Below, in pieces: positions 28,413 to 38,281 of a stretch of DNA of 50,637 bases (position 1 is the first letter of the stretch; every line of letters begins with the position of its first letter). A program made the translations under genes and the position numbers. Source of the DNA: Isotricha intestinalis (Eukaryota; Ciliophora; Litostomatea; Vestibuliferida; Isotrichidae); NCBI GenBank assembly GCA_023807065.1, contig JAJJLU010000015.1, positions 1 to 50,637 of the forward strand. The letters run 5' to 3'. The notes below the pieces were generated by a model that did no database searches, was not told the origin of the DNA, and worked only from the letters and a program-made list of their open reading frames with translations.

Positions 28413-30800
28413 ATGAAATATTATATTTATTTTCTAATAATAAAAAATATAATATCTCAATTGTATAATATTAAATCAATAAATTATTATGATACTTCAA
28501 CATCTTTAAATTTATTATTTCAAGGTTCATCAAAAATATCATTATTGGAATATGAAAATTATGAAAATGAATGTGACTTAACAAAAGCATTAATAGAAAA
28601 AGAAGATAATGATTTAAATATAAAATTATATTCACAAGAAATTCCAATAGGAATTCAAAGTAATAGAAATTATATTTTATTTTCTGGATTTAGAATTGAT
28701 TATTATTTAACTGGAGAAATTACTAATAATCCAAACACAATTGATTCTGATTTTTTTTTTGAATGTTCTGATGCTAATCCTTATAATTGTGAATATAAAA
28801 ATACTTATCAAATTATTTGTATTTCTGGCTTATTAGTTAATATTGTTCATTTAAATCAATTAATTGATTTTTCAAATGGATTTAATTTTTATTTTGAATT
28901 TTTATATTATCCTTCTAATCATTTTCAAATTATTTTTCATGAATTTTCTATTAATGATTATTATACTTATTCTTTATTAGATTCTAATTTATCCTTTTTA
29001 AATAATGCATTTTATTTAGATGTTGATACTACTAATAATATTATTCATATTTATTTAATTAATTCTTCTACAATTACTCTTTTAATTTCTTTGTATTTAA
29101 ATAAATTTTATCTTAATGGAAAAAATAATATTAATATTGTATATTCATCTGAAAAAAGAGAAGAATGTTTTTATTCTTATTCTTTTCTTAATTGTGATAA
29201 ATTTAACAATATTATAAAAATATATGTTAATTCAAATTTATATTATTGTTTCTGTGATTCAAATATTGAATCTAATATATTATCAAAAGAAGGTTATATT
29301 ACTTTTCATAATTCTAATAGTGATCCTTCTAACCCAATGTTATTAATTAGTTTATATTTAAAATTAGAAAATCTAAAAGAAAGTATTAGTTCAACATTTT
29401 ATTGTGATACTCAAAATATATATGATAAATCATTAACATTAAAAAATATTTCACCTTTCACAGAAGAAAAAATTTATCTATCATATAATTATTCTTCATT
29501 AACACCAACAAATATTACATATATTTGTTTTTCAGAGTCAGAACAATATTATTTAATTCCAAGTTCAAATCAATATATTATATATTATAATTCAAAAGAA
29601 ATTGACAATATATTTATTAATAGTATTCATTTAAGTTCAACAAAAATAAATGATATTTATCCATTAAAGAAAAATTATATTTTTTATCCTGATGATTTAT
29701 ATAATTTATGTATTTATTATACTTTCTCAAAAAAAAATTCAGGTTATTGTTCATGTGATATATGCACAAAATCACTTTTACTTTCAGTTGCATATTTTCA
29801 AGAAAAACCTTGTATTTCGAATTATATGGATAAATGTTATTGCTTTGATACAAATAATAATCACAAAAGAAATGATTTATGTAAAGAATGTTACGACACA
29901 ATTAAAACATGTAAATTAAATAATAAGAAATCAACATGTAAATCAAATAAATGTATATGTGACCCAGATAATTCCAATTATAATTCATTAACAGAAACAA
30001 TATACTCAGGTATAAAAAATAATTTATCATATATTCCAAAATTTTTATTATCATGTATAAATTGTTTATACGATACAACAAAAACAGAATTAGACTGTGA
30101 ATCAATATGTGAAATTTATAAAACTGAAAATATATATTTAAACCATTATCCTAGTGCAGGATATCAATGTACATCATGTATTTTATCTTCAGAATATCTT
30201 CAAGCTTTAAAACAAATAAATAAAAAAAACTATAATAAAATATTAAATTGTATAATAGATAACTCAAATAGTTTTTATCATTCTTGTATTCCAATAATAA
30301 CAAAATTAAATTATCAAGCAAATCAAATTTTTTCAGGTTTAATAACACATTTCAAAGTAGAATGTCCAAGTAAAAATTTTAATGATTATGGAAGTATATG
30401 TATTCCTTTTTATGGTTTTAATGCAATATCAGAATTTACTTTAATATATAAAAAAACTTCAAATAATAAACAATGGGAAGATAAATATCAATGTTTAAAT
30501 GAAAATTGTGAGAATGTAAGTAAAGATGATTGTAGTAATAATAATTATATTTGTGTTTGTTATGATTCTTGTCCTTATGGTAAAAATTATTTTTTCAACG
30601 AAATTGAAATTCCTTGTAGTGGAAGAGGAACTTGTACTAAAGATGGGATTTGTATTTGTGATTATGGTTTTGTTGGAAATAACTGTGAAAAACATTGTAG
30701 TGAAAGTGCTTGTTGTGAGGAAGATAATGATTGTATTTATAATGGCTTTACTCAATGTGTTGGCATAAATACTTTTACAGGACTTGGTTATTGTATTTAA
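28413..30800 (+). CDS. Large secreted Cys-rich protein with EGF-like module, 795 aa
   Basis: The N terminus MKYYIYFLIIKNIISQLYN is a signal peptide, so the protein enters the secretory route. Residues 30-430 are Ser/Tyr/Asn-rich with sparse cysteines and look like beta-rich repeats. From about residue 435 cysteines become dense (SGYCSCDICTKS, KNDLCKECYDT-like stretches, CKSNKCICDPDNSN), typical of extracellular disulfide-bonded domains. Near residue 730 an EGF-like module is clear: CSGRGTCTKDGICICDYGF followed by VGNNC. No C-terminal membrane helix or GPI signal is seen, so the protein may be soluble or held by partners. The family is not recognised beyond EGF. It lies 99 bp after the acidic gene and reads the same way. 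Confidence 0.8.
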   Translation: MKYYIYFLIIKNIISQLYNIKSINYYDTSTSLNLLFQGSSKISLLEYENYENECDLTKALIEKEDNDLNIKLYSQEIPIGIQSNRNYILFSGFRIDYYLTGEITNNPNTIDSDFFFECSDANPYNCEYKNTYQIICISGLLVNIVHLNQLIDFSNGFNFYFEFLYYPSNHFQIIFHEFSINDYYTYSLLDSNLSFLNNAFYLDVDTTNNIIHIYLINSSTITLLISLYLNKFYLNGKNNINIVYSSEKREECFYSYSFLNCDKFNNIIKIYVNSNLYYCFCDSNIESNILSKEGYITFHNSNSDPSNPMLLISLYLKLENLKESISSTFYCDTQNIYDKSLTLKNISPFTEEKIYLSYNYSSLTPTNITYICFSESEQYYLIPSSNQYIIYYNSKEIDNIFINSIHLSSTKINDIYPLKKNYIFYPDDLYNLCIYYTFSKKNSGYCSCDICTKSLLLSVAYFQEKPCISNYMDKCYCFDTNNNHKRNDLCKECYDTIKTCKLNNKKSTCKSNKCICDPDNSNYNSLTETIYSGIKNNLSYIPKFLLSCINCLYDTTKTELDCESICEIYKTENIYLNHYPSAGYQCTSCILSSEYLQALKQINKKNYNKILNCIIDNSNSFYHSCIPIITKLNYQANQIFSGLITHFKVECPSKNFNDYGSICIPFYGFNAISEFTLIYKKTSNNKQWEDKYQCLNENCENVSKDDCSNNNYICVCYDSCPYGKNYFFNEIEIPCSGRGTCTKDGICICDYGFVGNNCEKHCSESACCEEDNDCIYNGFTQCVGINTFTGLGYCI

Positions 30801-31037
30801 TTAATTTATATTTATAAATTCTTTTTTTATATTTGTTTTAATTATTGATTAAAATAACTTTTTAAAGATGGGATGAATGTTAAAAAATCCATTTTATTTC
30901 ATACTATTACTCAAACTCATATATACTACAAGATAAAATAGTATTGAATATAATAATAATTTATATAAATCTATTTAACTCATAGTTTATAAAAGAAGAT
31001 AAAATAATATAAAAAATTATTTTTTTTAATTATATTA

Positions 31038-31727
31038 ATGAATTTACAAAAAATAATAGATTCGTTTTGTGTTTGCATAAAAAATAATCCAGAGCTTCGT
31101 GGATTAAAAGTTGATGTTGACAATGGTCCAAATATACCAACAAATTCAAAAGATGAAAGTCAGGATAAAATAAGATTACATATTCTTTTAAAAGGAAAAA
31201 ATGATAATTCCTTTTTAGATGATTATAATAGGATTTTAACTTATAATCATAATAATATTAAATTCCTAGAAAATAAAGATAAAAAAAACATAGAAAAACC
31301 ATTTTTTTACAGAAATTTCACATTAAAAAATGGAATAATTCATGAAGAATCAGAAGAAAAATATAATAAAGAAATTAACAAACAAGTAAAAATAAATGAA
31401 AATAATAAAATTGAAAATAAAAAAAGAGAAAATAATAAAGATAATATTAAAGACAATAAAACAATAAATAGTCTAATTCCTCAAGAACAACAATTATTAT
31501 CATCAAGTAAAAAAAAAAATATTAAAACTTTTACTTATTCTGTTAATAATCAAAGTAAAAATATTGGAGAACAATTTGATATTATAAATTCAGATATAAA
31601 TAAAAAAGAAGGAATTGTTCAAGAAGTTATTAATGAAAAAAGTGCATTTAAAGAATTTCAAAATAATATGGATGATATTATAAAAAAATCTTTAGGAAAA
31701 AGACAATATAGTGAAAGTGATGATTAG
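31038..31727 (+). CDS. Unknown protein, 229 aa
   Basis: Not recognised. The first 100 residues look foldable, starting MNLQKIIDSFCVCIKNNPEL, then GLKVDVDNGPNIPT and IRLHILLKGKNDNSFLDDYN. The middle (about 115-150) is a Lys/Asn/Glu-rich linker, and the end is a helical stretch (GIVQEVINEKSAFKEFQNNM) finishing in acidic SESDD. There is no signal peptide or membrane segment. It ends in TAG. The start is the first ATG after a T-rich leader of about 240 bp. Its 3' end faces the kinase fusion gene. Confidence 0.65.
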   Translation: MNLQKIIDSFCVCIKNNPELRGLKVDVDNGPNIPTNSKDESQDKIRLHILLKGKNDNSFLDDYNRILTYNHNNIKFLENKDKKNIEKPFFYRNFTLKNGIIHEESEEKYNKEINKQVKINENNKIENKKRENNKDNIKDNKTINSLIPQEQQLLSSSKKKNIKTFTYSVNNQSKNIGEQFDIINSDINKKEGIVQEVINEKSAFKEFQNNMDDIIKKSLGKRQYSESDD

Positions 31728-32088
31728 AAAATAATTTTTTAAAATTCTGTAATATATTTTTTATTCAAAATTTTGTTATAAGTTTATAAGGTAGTAGTGT
31801 TTGTATTTAAGATATTTAATTTAAAAAATAAAAATTTAATTTTTAGCAAATATAAAATATTTATTAAAAGATTTATATTTGAAATTAAATTTTTATTATA
31901 TAACATTAATTATTGATAAACCTTTCAAAGTTAAATAATTACATATAAAAATAATTTATTCATTCCTTTCTTTATAAATATTCTAATTTACACACAAATA
32001 GATAAAATATAAAAAAAAATAAAAAATGATTAAAAACGAAAAAAATAAAAAAACTCATTACCGACTTGAAATATTTTTTTTAAAAAAA
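31728..32088. other. Intergenic spacer between convergent genes
   Basis: 361 bp holding the two 3' ends. A GGTAGTAGTG stretch near 31790 is the only part that is not almost pure A+T. I could not fold it into a recognisable RNA, and no coding frame was seen. Confidence 0.45.
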
Positions 32089-35000
32089 TCACAAATAATT
32101 CTTTCCAAGAGTATTATCAGCAACAATTTCTTCAGGATCAAACCCAACCATCATTTTTTTAAATTCAAGAAAATCAACACATCCATCTCCATTTTCATCA
32201 ACATCTTTTAAAACTCTTTTCCAAGTAGTTTCATTTCCTCCAAAAAAACCTTTAATTTCTTCAATATCTAAAGTTCCAGAATCATCTTTATCAAACATTT
32301 TAAAAGCTTTTTCAAGTCTATCTTCAGTTAATATTTTTTTACTGTCAATAACACTAGTTAAAAATTCATTATATGAAATACTTCCTGAATTATCTAAATC
32401 TATATTTGAATAAAATTCATTTGCTAATTCTACACTTATTACTTTTCCATATAATCTATCTATTGTTTCTAAAAAATCTTCTCTTGAAATTACTCCTTTT
32501 CCTTCTTTATCAAATTCCTTAAAAACTTGTTTTAACTCTTCTTCTTCTTTTTTCAAATTAAATTGAGATGATATAAATTGTAATACTGCTTGTTTAAATT
32601 TATTTTGTTGAACAAATTGAGCCATTCTTTCTATTATTTCTAATTGATTTATTCCTACTGTTATCGTCTTATTAAAATTCACTTTTTTAAACCAAAAATC
32701 ATTTAAACATTCTTCTGCTGTTAATCTCTTTTTAGGATTTTTTTCTAACATTTTTGTTATTAATGTTATTGCTTCTTTTGATATATTTGACCAATTATTT
32801 TTATTAAATATTAATTTACTATATCTAATTGCTCTATATATTTCATTATTTGATACTCCATTAAAAGGAGGATAACCACATAATAAAATATATAATATTA
32901 TTCCACATGACCAAATATCACATTTTTCATCATAATTTTCAGCAATTACTTCAGGTGCTAAATAATATGATGTTCCAATAAATTTAGTTAATTTTTTTCT
33001 TTTTGGTAATTCTATTGCAGTACCAAAATCAATTAATTTTAAATCTTTTCCATTTTGCATTAACATAATATTTTCTGGTTTTAAATCTCTATGAACAATA
33101 CAATTAGAATGTAAATAATTAACAGCTTGTAATATTTGTTTAATAATCCTACTAGCTTCAAATTCATTAAAATAACCCTTTTCAGCAATAGCAGTAAATA
33201 ATTCTCCACCTTCACAAAATTCACTCATAATATAATATTTAGTTTTATCTTCAAATATTTCAAATATATTTACAATATTAGGATGTGATATTTTTCTTAA
33301 AATTTCTATTTCATTATGACTGGAATGTAATTTTTTATTTACTATTTTCATAGCACGATATTCACCTAATTTCTTATGTAAAACTTTCTTAACTTTACCA
33401 TATGAACCTTGTCCTAAATTATCAAAAATTTGATAATAATTTGCTATTGGTTCATGTGATATTGTTACATATTGTTCTTTCTGTAATTTTAATTCTATAT
33501 TTTTCCTTATTCCTGCTTCTGATAAATGTTTAAATGGAGATCGAATTTCGGCTTTTTTATTCATTGAATTTTCAAAACTTGGATTTTTGTCTTTATTAAA
33601 TGGTTCAAATGTTAAATTTTTAATTTTTTCTATTAATTCTCTTTTTTTCTCTTGTTCTCTTCTTCTTATTTCTTCTTGTATTTTTTTCTGTTCTGGTGTT
33701 AATTCCATATTACTTTCTATTTTATGTCCATTTTTATGATTTATACCTTTAAATGTTATTGCATTATTTATATTTGCATCATTATTCATTTTCTCCATTT
33801 GATTATTTAATTTACTATTTTTCATCACATTATCAATATATTCATCTATTTTTTCCTTATTTATCAATGAATTAATTATCACATTAAAATCTATGTTATT
33901 TTCTTCTACAAATTCTTTCGTCTTTCTTTTACCGTTAAATTCCTCTTTTATTGTTTCTTGTGAATTTGAAGATTCTGATTTTACTTCTTCTTCATCTTCT
34001 TCTTCTTCTTCATCCTCGCTTAAACTTGAAATATCATTTACATTATTGTTAATAGAATTATTATTATTTGAATTATTGTGATTAGAATTATTATTATTTG
34101 AATTCTTGTGATTCGAATTATTGTGATTCGAATTATTGTGATTAGAATTATTATTATTCGAATTATTATTATTCGAATTATTGTTATTCGAATTATTGTT
34201 AATAGAATTATTATTATTTGAATTATTATTATTTTGTAAAGAACCATTATTTTGAATTGAACCTTCATTTTTAATAGAATTATTATCTCCTATTGTTGGA
34301 TTATTATTCTCTTTTTTAATCTCTTCTTTTATTAAAGAAAGATTCGATTTATTATCATTTACAATATTATTATTATTAAAACCAGAATCTTTATTACTAG
34401 AATCTATATTATCTTTTTCTTTTTTGAATATTTTCAACAATTCCTTTTTATCTTCATAACACCAATCAAATTTAAAATTATCTTTACTTAAACCATAAAC
34501 ATTAGCAGAATTATTTAATAAATGTAAAAACAAACCTCTTAAATAATCATAATTAGGTCTATCTTCGAATTTTAAGCTTTTACAATAATTTAAATAAACA
34601 ATAATTTCTTCAGGTAAACCATAACATAAAATTTCAGTAGGAATTTGTAATTTTTTTTCCATAATTTTCTTATATTTATTATTATTAGTTTTTAAACCTT
34701 GCCAAGGTAAAACACCTTTTAAAAAAAAAATAAGAACATATCCTATACTTTCTAAATCATCTCTTCTACTTTGTTCAATACCTAAATGAGTGTTAATAGA
34801 TACATACCTTGCAGTCCCAGTTAAAGGTCTTCCTTCTTTATAATGAATATGTTGATGTGTTTTTGGATTTTTATATCTTTTACTTAAACCAAAATCTATT
34901 AAATATACTATATTAGAATTTAATCCAGTTCCAATTAAAAAATTTTCAGGTTTTATATCTCTATGAATATAATTATGCTTATGTAAATTTTCTATTCTAT

Positions 35001-35553
35001 TTAACATTTGAATTGCTAATAAACTTAATGTTATAATACTAAATTTCTTATTATCACAATATTTAAATAATTCAATTAAATTAGGTCCTAAAAATTCAAG
35101 TATTAAATAATAAAATTCTAAACATTCTCCAAGACCATAAAATTTAGGAACTCCTTGACAATTATCTTGAATAATAGCTGAATTACCACTTAAATCAGTA
35201 TTTTGAGGTATATTCAATAATTCTTGATAAATTCTGCTTTCTATTTTTACTTGAATTCTTTTTTGACCTTTTTTCATTTCTTTTTTAACTGCTACTTCTG
35301 TATTATCTCTCATATCATATGATAAATATATTTGTCCAAATGCTCCGCTTCCTATCATTGATAAAAATACAAAATTATCTACTAATATATCCTTTGATTT
35401 ATCTATAAATTGCTTTTTCTCTGTTGTTTTCTTTTTAAAATGAACTTTTTTTTTTGTTTTTCCTTCTTTTACTTGAGTTTTCTTTTGATCTTTCTCTACC
35501 AATGATTCTGTTTTTTTAGATCTTTCTGAATTTGAAGGATTTTCATTGTTCAT
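32089..35553 (-). CDS. Casein-kinase-1 / calcium-dependent protein kinase fusion, 1154 aa
   Basis: One frame encodes two complete protein kinases. Residues about 58-350 are a casein kinase 1 domain: glycine loop GSGAFGQIYLSYD, AVKKE lysine, HRDIKPENFL (about 193), LIDFGLSKRY, and the CK1 hallmark GTARYVSINTHLGIEQSRRD in place of the APE motif. A linker of about 350 residues is Asn/Ser-rich and then acidic. Residues about 705-965 are a CDPK kinase: GQGSYGKVKK, AMKIV, HRDLKPENIM (about 819), IDFGTA, GTSYYLAPEV. Four EF hands follow from about residue 1005; the first loop (DKEGKGVISRED) is partly degenerate and the others (DLDNSGSISYNE, DKDDSGTLDIEE, DENGDGCVDFLE) look able to bind calcium. The CK1 half may be constitutive and the C-terminal half calcium-activated. 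It ends in TGA. Confidence 0.93.
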   Translation of the reverse strand: MNNENPSNSERSKKTESLVEKDQKKTQVKEGKTKKKVHFKKKTTEKKQFIDKSKDILVDNFVFLSMIGSGAFGQIYLSYDMRDNTEVAVKKEMKKGQKRIQVKIESRIYQELLNIPQNTDLSGNSAIIQDNCQGVPKFYGLGECLEFYYLILEFLGPNLIELFKYCDNKKFSIITLSLLAIQMLNRIENLHKHNYIHRDIKPENFLIGTGLNSNIVYLIDFGLSKRYKNPKTHQHIHYKEGRPLTGTARYVSINTHLGIEQSRRDDLESIGYVLIFFLKGVLPWQGLKTNNNKYKKIMEKKLQIPTEILCYGLPEEIIVYLNYCKSLKFEDRPNYDYLRGLFLHLLNNSANVYGLSKDNFKFDWCYEDKKELLKIFKKEKDNIDSSNKDSGFNNNNIVNDNKSNLSLIKEEIKKENNNPTIGDNNSIKNEGSIQNNGSLQNNNNSNNNNSINNNSNNNNSNNNNSNNNNSNHNNSNHNNSNHKNSNNNNSNHNNSNNNNSINNNVNDISSLSEDEEEEEDEEEVKSESSNSQETIKEEFNGKRKTKEFVEENNIDFNVIINSLINKEKIDEYIDNVMKNSKLNNQMEKMNNDANINNAITFKGINHKNGHKIESNMELTPEQKKIQEEIRRREQEKKRELIEKIKNLTFEPFNKDKNPSFENSMNKKAEIRSPFKHLSEAGIRKNIELKLQKEQYVTISHEPIANYYQIFDNLGQGSYGKVKKVLHKKLGEYRAMKIVNKKLHSSHNEIEILRKISHPNIVNIFEIFEDKTKYYIMSEFCEGGELFTAIAEKGYFNEFEASRIIKQILQAVNYLHSNCIVHRDLKPENIMLMQNGKDLKLIDFGTAIELPKRKKLTKFIGTSYYLAPEVIAENYDEKCDIWSCGIILYILLCGYPPFNGVSNNEIYRAIRYSKLIFNKNNWSNISKEAITLITKMLEKNPKKRLTAEECLNDFWFKKVNFNKTITVGINQLEIIERMAQFVQQNKFKQAVLQFISSQFNLKKEEEELKQVFKEFDKEGKGVISREDFLETIDRLYGKVISVELANEFYSNIDLDNSGSISYNEFLTSVIDSKKILTEDRLEKAFKMFDKDDSGTLDIEEIKGFFGGNETTWKRVLKDVDENGDGCVDFLEFKKMMVGFDPEEIVADNTLGKNYL
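34045..34240. repeat. 15-bp tandem codon repeat (Asn/Ser linker)
   Basis: Inside the kinase fusion gene, the linker DNA repeats a unit resembling GAATTATTATTATTC about a dozen times, encoding NNNNS with His, Lys or Ile variants. It separates the two kinase domains and is likely to vary in length between alleles. Confidence 0.8.
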
Positions 35554-36151
35554 TTTTTTTTTTTAATTTTTTATTTTTTTGTTTTTCTAAATTTACATTA
35601 TTTTGTGTGTCGATAAAAACGTAAAATAATTAATTTCCAATAGTATTTTTTTATTATTTATTATTCCAAACTTTTGGAAGTAATTTTATTTTTTGAAACA
35701 TTAATTTATTTATTTTTTTTATTCCAAACTTTTAAAATTAAAAAAATAATAGAAGATTTAAATTTTTTAGAAGAAATTTGAAAAGAATGTAACACGAAAA
35801 ATGTAGTTAATCTATAATGAATTTTTTCACATATAACTTTAATAAATAGAAAATTAATAAAATACTTAAAACTGTTAAAATACATAAATAATTTTTTTAT
35901 TTCTTTAAACTCTCACCACCGAATCAAAAAGAAAATTTAATCTAAACTTTTATAAAAACTGTTTTTCTTGAATATAAAAATTGATAAATAAAGAAATGAT
36001 TTATCAAATAATTTATCATTTTTATTATATCTTGGATTACTATTTGAATCATTCGAATCTTCTTTTTATTTTTTATCCATTTAAAAAAGATTTAAAATAT
36101 TAATATAATTTTTTTAAATTTATTTTACATTTAATTTAAAAAATTTTAAAA
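35554..36151. other. Intergenic region upstream of the kinase fusion
   Basis: 598 bp between two genes on the minus strand. It contains a 15-nt direct repeat and a small palindrome (35661-35733, listed separately). A minus-strand frame of 48 codons at 35937-36080 is interrupted by TAA after four codons and was rejected as a gene. Nothing else is recognised. Confidence 0.5.
35661..35733. promoter_or_regulatory. Repeated TTATTCCAAACTTTT element with palindrome
   Basis: The 15-mer TTATTCCAAACTTTT occurs at 35661-35675 and again at 35719-35733, both 108-180 bp upstream of the kinase fusion start. The first copy extends into a perfect inverted repeat, TTCCAAA-CT-TTTGGAA (35664-35679). Exact 15-mers with this many C bases are unusual in this DNA. 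A protein-binding site is possible; there is no direct evidence. Confidence 0.3.
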
Positions 36152-38190
36152 TTATGATGCAGGTTCTTCTGTTTTTGGTTCTTCTGCTTTAACTTCTTCT
36201 GTCTTGGGTTCTTCTGTTTTAGGTTCTTCTGTTTTTGGTTCTTCTGTTTTAGGTTCTTCTGTCTTAGGTTCTTCTGTCTTGGGTTCTTCTGTTTTTGGTT
36301 CTTCTGTTTTTGGTTCTTCTGTTTTAGGTTCTTCTGTCTTAGGTTCTTCTGTCTTGGGTTCTTCTGTTTTTGGTTCTTCTGTTTTTGGTTCTTCTGTTTT
36401 AGGTTCTTCTGTTTTTGGTTCTTCTGTTTTTGGTTCTTCTGTTTTTGGTTCTTCTGTCTTAGGTTCTTCTGTTTTAGTTTCTTCTGTTTTAGGTTCTTCT
36501 GTTTTAGGTTCTTCTGTTTTTGGTTCTTCACTTTTAACTTCTTCTGTTTTAGGTTCTTCACCTTTAACTTCTTCAATCTTTGGTTCTTCAGTATGAAATT
36601 CTTCTATTTTTGGTTCTTCATTTTGTATTTTATCTGTTTTAATTTCTTCAGTTTGTAATACTTGAGTTTTAATTTCTTCTGTTTTGGATTCAATAGTTTT
36701 ATGTTCTTCATTTTTTTTATTTTCATTAATTTTACCTTCATTTTTATGAGGAGTTTTATCATTTTTATGTTCAATTTTTGATGGTCTTTTAGCAGGAGTA
36801 GCTTTATTATTTTTATTTTCATCATGTTTCTTCTTAGGATTAGTTTTTTCTTCTTTTTTTCCTGTTAAATTACCACTATTTGAAATAAATGATTTTTTTT
36901 GTCCTTGCCCTTGTTTTGATTTATCTTTATTTTCTTTCTCCTTATTTTCTTTCTCTTTTTTTTCTTTATTTTGTTTTTCTTTTTTCTCTTTTGTTTCTTT
37001 CTCTTTTTTCTCTTTTACTTCTTTTTCTTTTTCCTTTTTTAATTTTTCTTTTTCTTCTTTTTCTTTTTTTAATTTTTCTTCTTTTTCCTTTTTTAATTTT
37101 TCCTTTTCTTCTTTTTCTTTTTTCATTTTTTCTTCTTTTTCTTTTTTTAATTTTTCCTTTTCTTCTTTTTCCTTTTTTAATTTATCTTCTTTTTCTTTTT
37201 TCAATTTTTCTTTTTCTTCTTTTTCCTTTTTTAATTTTTCTTCTTTTTCTTTTTTTAATTTTTCTTTTTCTTCTTTTTCCTTTTTCATTTTTTCTTCTTT
37301 TTCTTTTTTATTTTTCTCATCTTTTTTATCTTTTTTATTATTTCCTAGAGTGGATATATTATGATTATTTTTCACCTTAGGCATAACATCAAAAGATTTT
37401 CCTAAATTATTTTTTCTTAAAGTATGAGTTAAATTAGGATCTCTAGTTTTAGATCTTTCTTTATGATCAGGAGTAGAAGGTTTTCTTTGTTTTCCTCTTG
37501 AACCATTAATTCCTCTACTTGTTGATATTTTTCTTGGTTGAATTTTTTTTGGCTCATTTTTTCTTTCTTCTATTTCTTTTTTTATCTTATTTACTATAAA
37601 TTTTATTTTTTTATTTTACTTTCTTCTAATAATTCCCCTAATGGCATTTTGTATTCATCTATTGTTGACCAAAATATTTTGCTTTTAGAATCATAAGATT
37701 CTTCATATAATTTTAATGGTGAAAATGCACTTTCCAATAATTGTTTTACTAATTTTTTTTAAAAGGTTTATTATATATATATTTTTTTACTTTTTTCTTG
37801 GTTTTCAGGGGTGTTTTCTAATTTTTTGATTTCTGGTTTTTCTTCTGTTTTAATTTCTGTTTTTTCTTCTCCTTTAATTTCTGTTTTTTCTTCTGCTTTA
37901 ATTTCTGTTTTTTCTTCTGTTTTAATTTCTGTTTTTATTTCAGTATTTTCTTCTGTTTTAATTTCTGTTTTTATTCCTGTTTTTTCTTCTACCTTTTCTT
38001 CTGTTTTTATTGTTAATGTTTCTTCTTTTTTCTCTTCTTCTTTTTTTTCTTCCTCTTTTTTTTCTTCTTCTTTTTTTTCTTCTTCTTTTTTTTCTTCTGA
38101 AGGATTTAAATCTGTTGTTGGTATTTCTTCTTTATTTTCTTCTTTTGTTATCTCTGTTGGTTTTACTTCTTCTTCTGGTTTATTTTCCAT
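36152..38190 (-). CDS. Three-exon Glu/Lys/Pro-Thr repeat protein, 656 aa
   Basis: Three exons on the minus strand: 38190-37791, 37748-37620 and 37593-36152, joined across 42- and 26-nt introns into one 656-residue frame ending in TAA. Exon 1 encodes an acidic repeat region (EEKKEEEKKEE, then IKTEEKTE units). Exon 2 and the start of exon 3 carry the only non-repetitive module, about residues 134-180: IKQLLESAFSPLKLYEESYD, KIFWSTIDEYKMPLGELLEE and INKIKKEIEERK. A basic Ser/Arg region follows (RKISTSRGINGSRGKQRKPS). Then come five copies of an 18-residue Lys/Glu unit (about 278-367) and about 25 copies of EEPKT. The family is not recognised; the module in exon 2 may be a docking or dimerising element on an elongated scaffold. 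The rest resembles cytoskeletal or granule-matrix proteins in composition only. Confidence 0.8.
36155..36541. repeat. 15-bp tandem array encoding EEPKT
   Basis: About 25 near-identical 15-bp units lie head to tail; on the + strand the unit reads GGTTCTTCTGTTTTT with third-position changes (TTA, TTG, CTT). They encode EEPKT on the minus strand, with EEVKS, EETKT and EEVKA variants at the edges. The same DNA is open in other frames on both strands simply because the unit length is a multiple of three. Confidence 0.9.
37022..37291. repeat. 54-bp tandem array (18-residue Lys/Glu unit)
   Basis: Five copies of a 54-bp unit encode K(L/M)KKEKEEKEKLKKEKEE. The + strand here is almost pure T and C for about 340 bp, a mirror-like homopyrimidine tract. 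Confidence 0.8.
37594..37619 (-). other. 26-nt intron
   Basis: Read on the minus strand it begins GTAAAATAAA and ends TTTATAG. Removing it makes codon A|TA (Ile) and joins GELLEE to INKIKKE. Unspliced, the upstream frame meets TAA within the intron. Confidence 0.75.
37749..37790 (-). other. 42-nt intron
   Basis: Read on the minus strand it begins GTAAAAAAAT and ends AAAATTAG. Removing it makes codon A|TA (Ile) and joins ENQEK to IKQLLESAF, keeping one frame from the ATG at 38190. Unspliced, exon 1 ends in TAA at 37771-37773. Confidence 0.75.
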
Positions 38191-38281
38191 AATTTAAATT
38201 TTATAAATATTACTTTTAAAAAAAATTGAATATATTTTCAGATTTAAATTTATTTTTTTTCATTAATTGTTTTTTTAAATT
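38191..38281. promoter_or_regulatory. Divergent intergenic promoter region
   Basis: Only 91 bp separate the start codons of the repeat-protein gene (minus) and the coiled-coil gene (plus), so both promoters and leaders must be compact or overlapping. No specific motif was identified. Confidence 0.4.

Noticed and set aside
31785..31815. GGTAGTAGTG stretch as a possible small RNA
   Set aside because: No stable complementary arm, conserved box or tRNA-like element could be found nearby.
34038..34268. Ile-rich frame inside the kinase fusion linker
   Set aside because: Out-of-frame reading of the AAT/AGT/ATT linker repeat; composition is an artefact of the 15-bp unit.
35937..36080. Minus-strand 48-codon frame MDKK-stop-KEDSNDSN...
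   Set aside because: It is interrupted by TAA after four codons, has no splice sites that remove it and shows no recognisable domain; probably chance or an old remnant.
36204..36596. Plus-strand frame of 130 codons (GSSVLGSSVF...)
   Set aside because: It is the mirror of the 15-bp EEPKT array; the unit is a multiple of three and lacks stops, so all such frames stay open. It has no own start context and no composition of a real protein.
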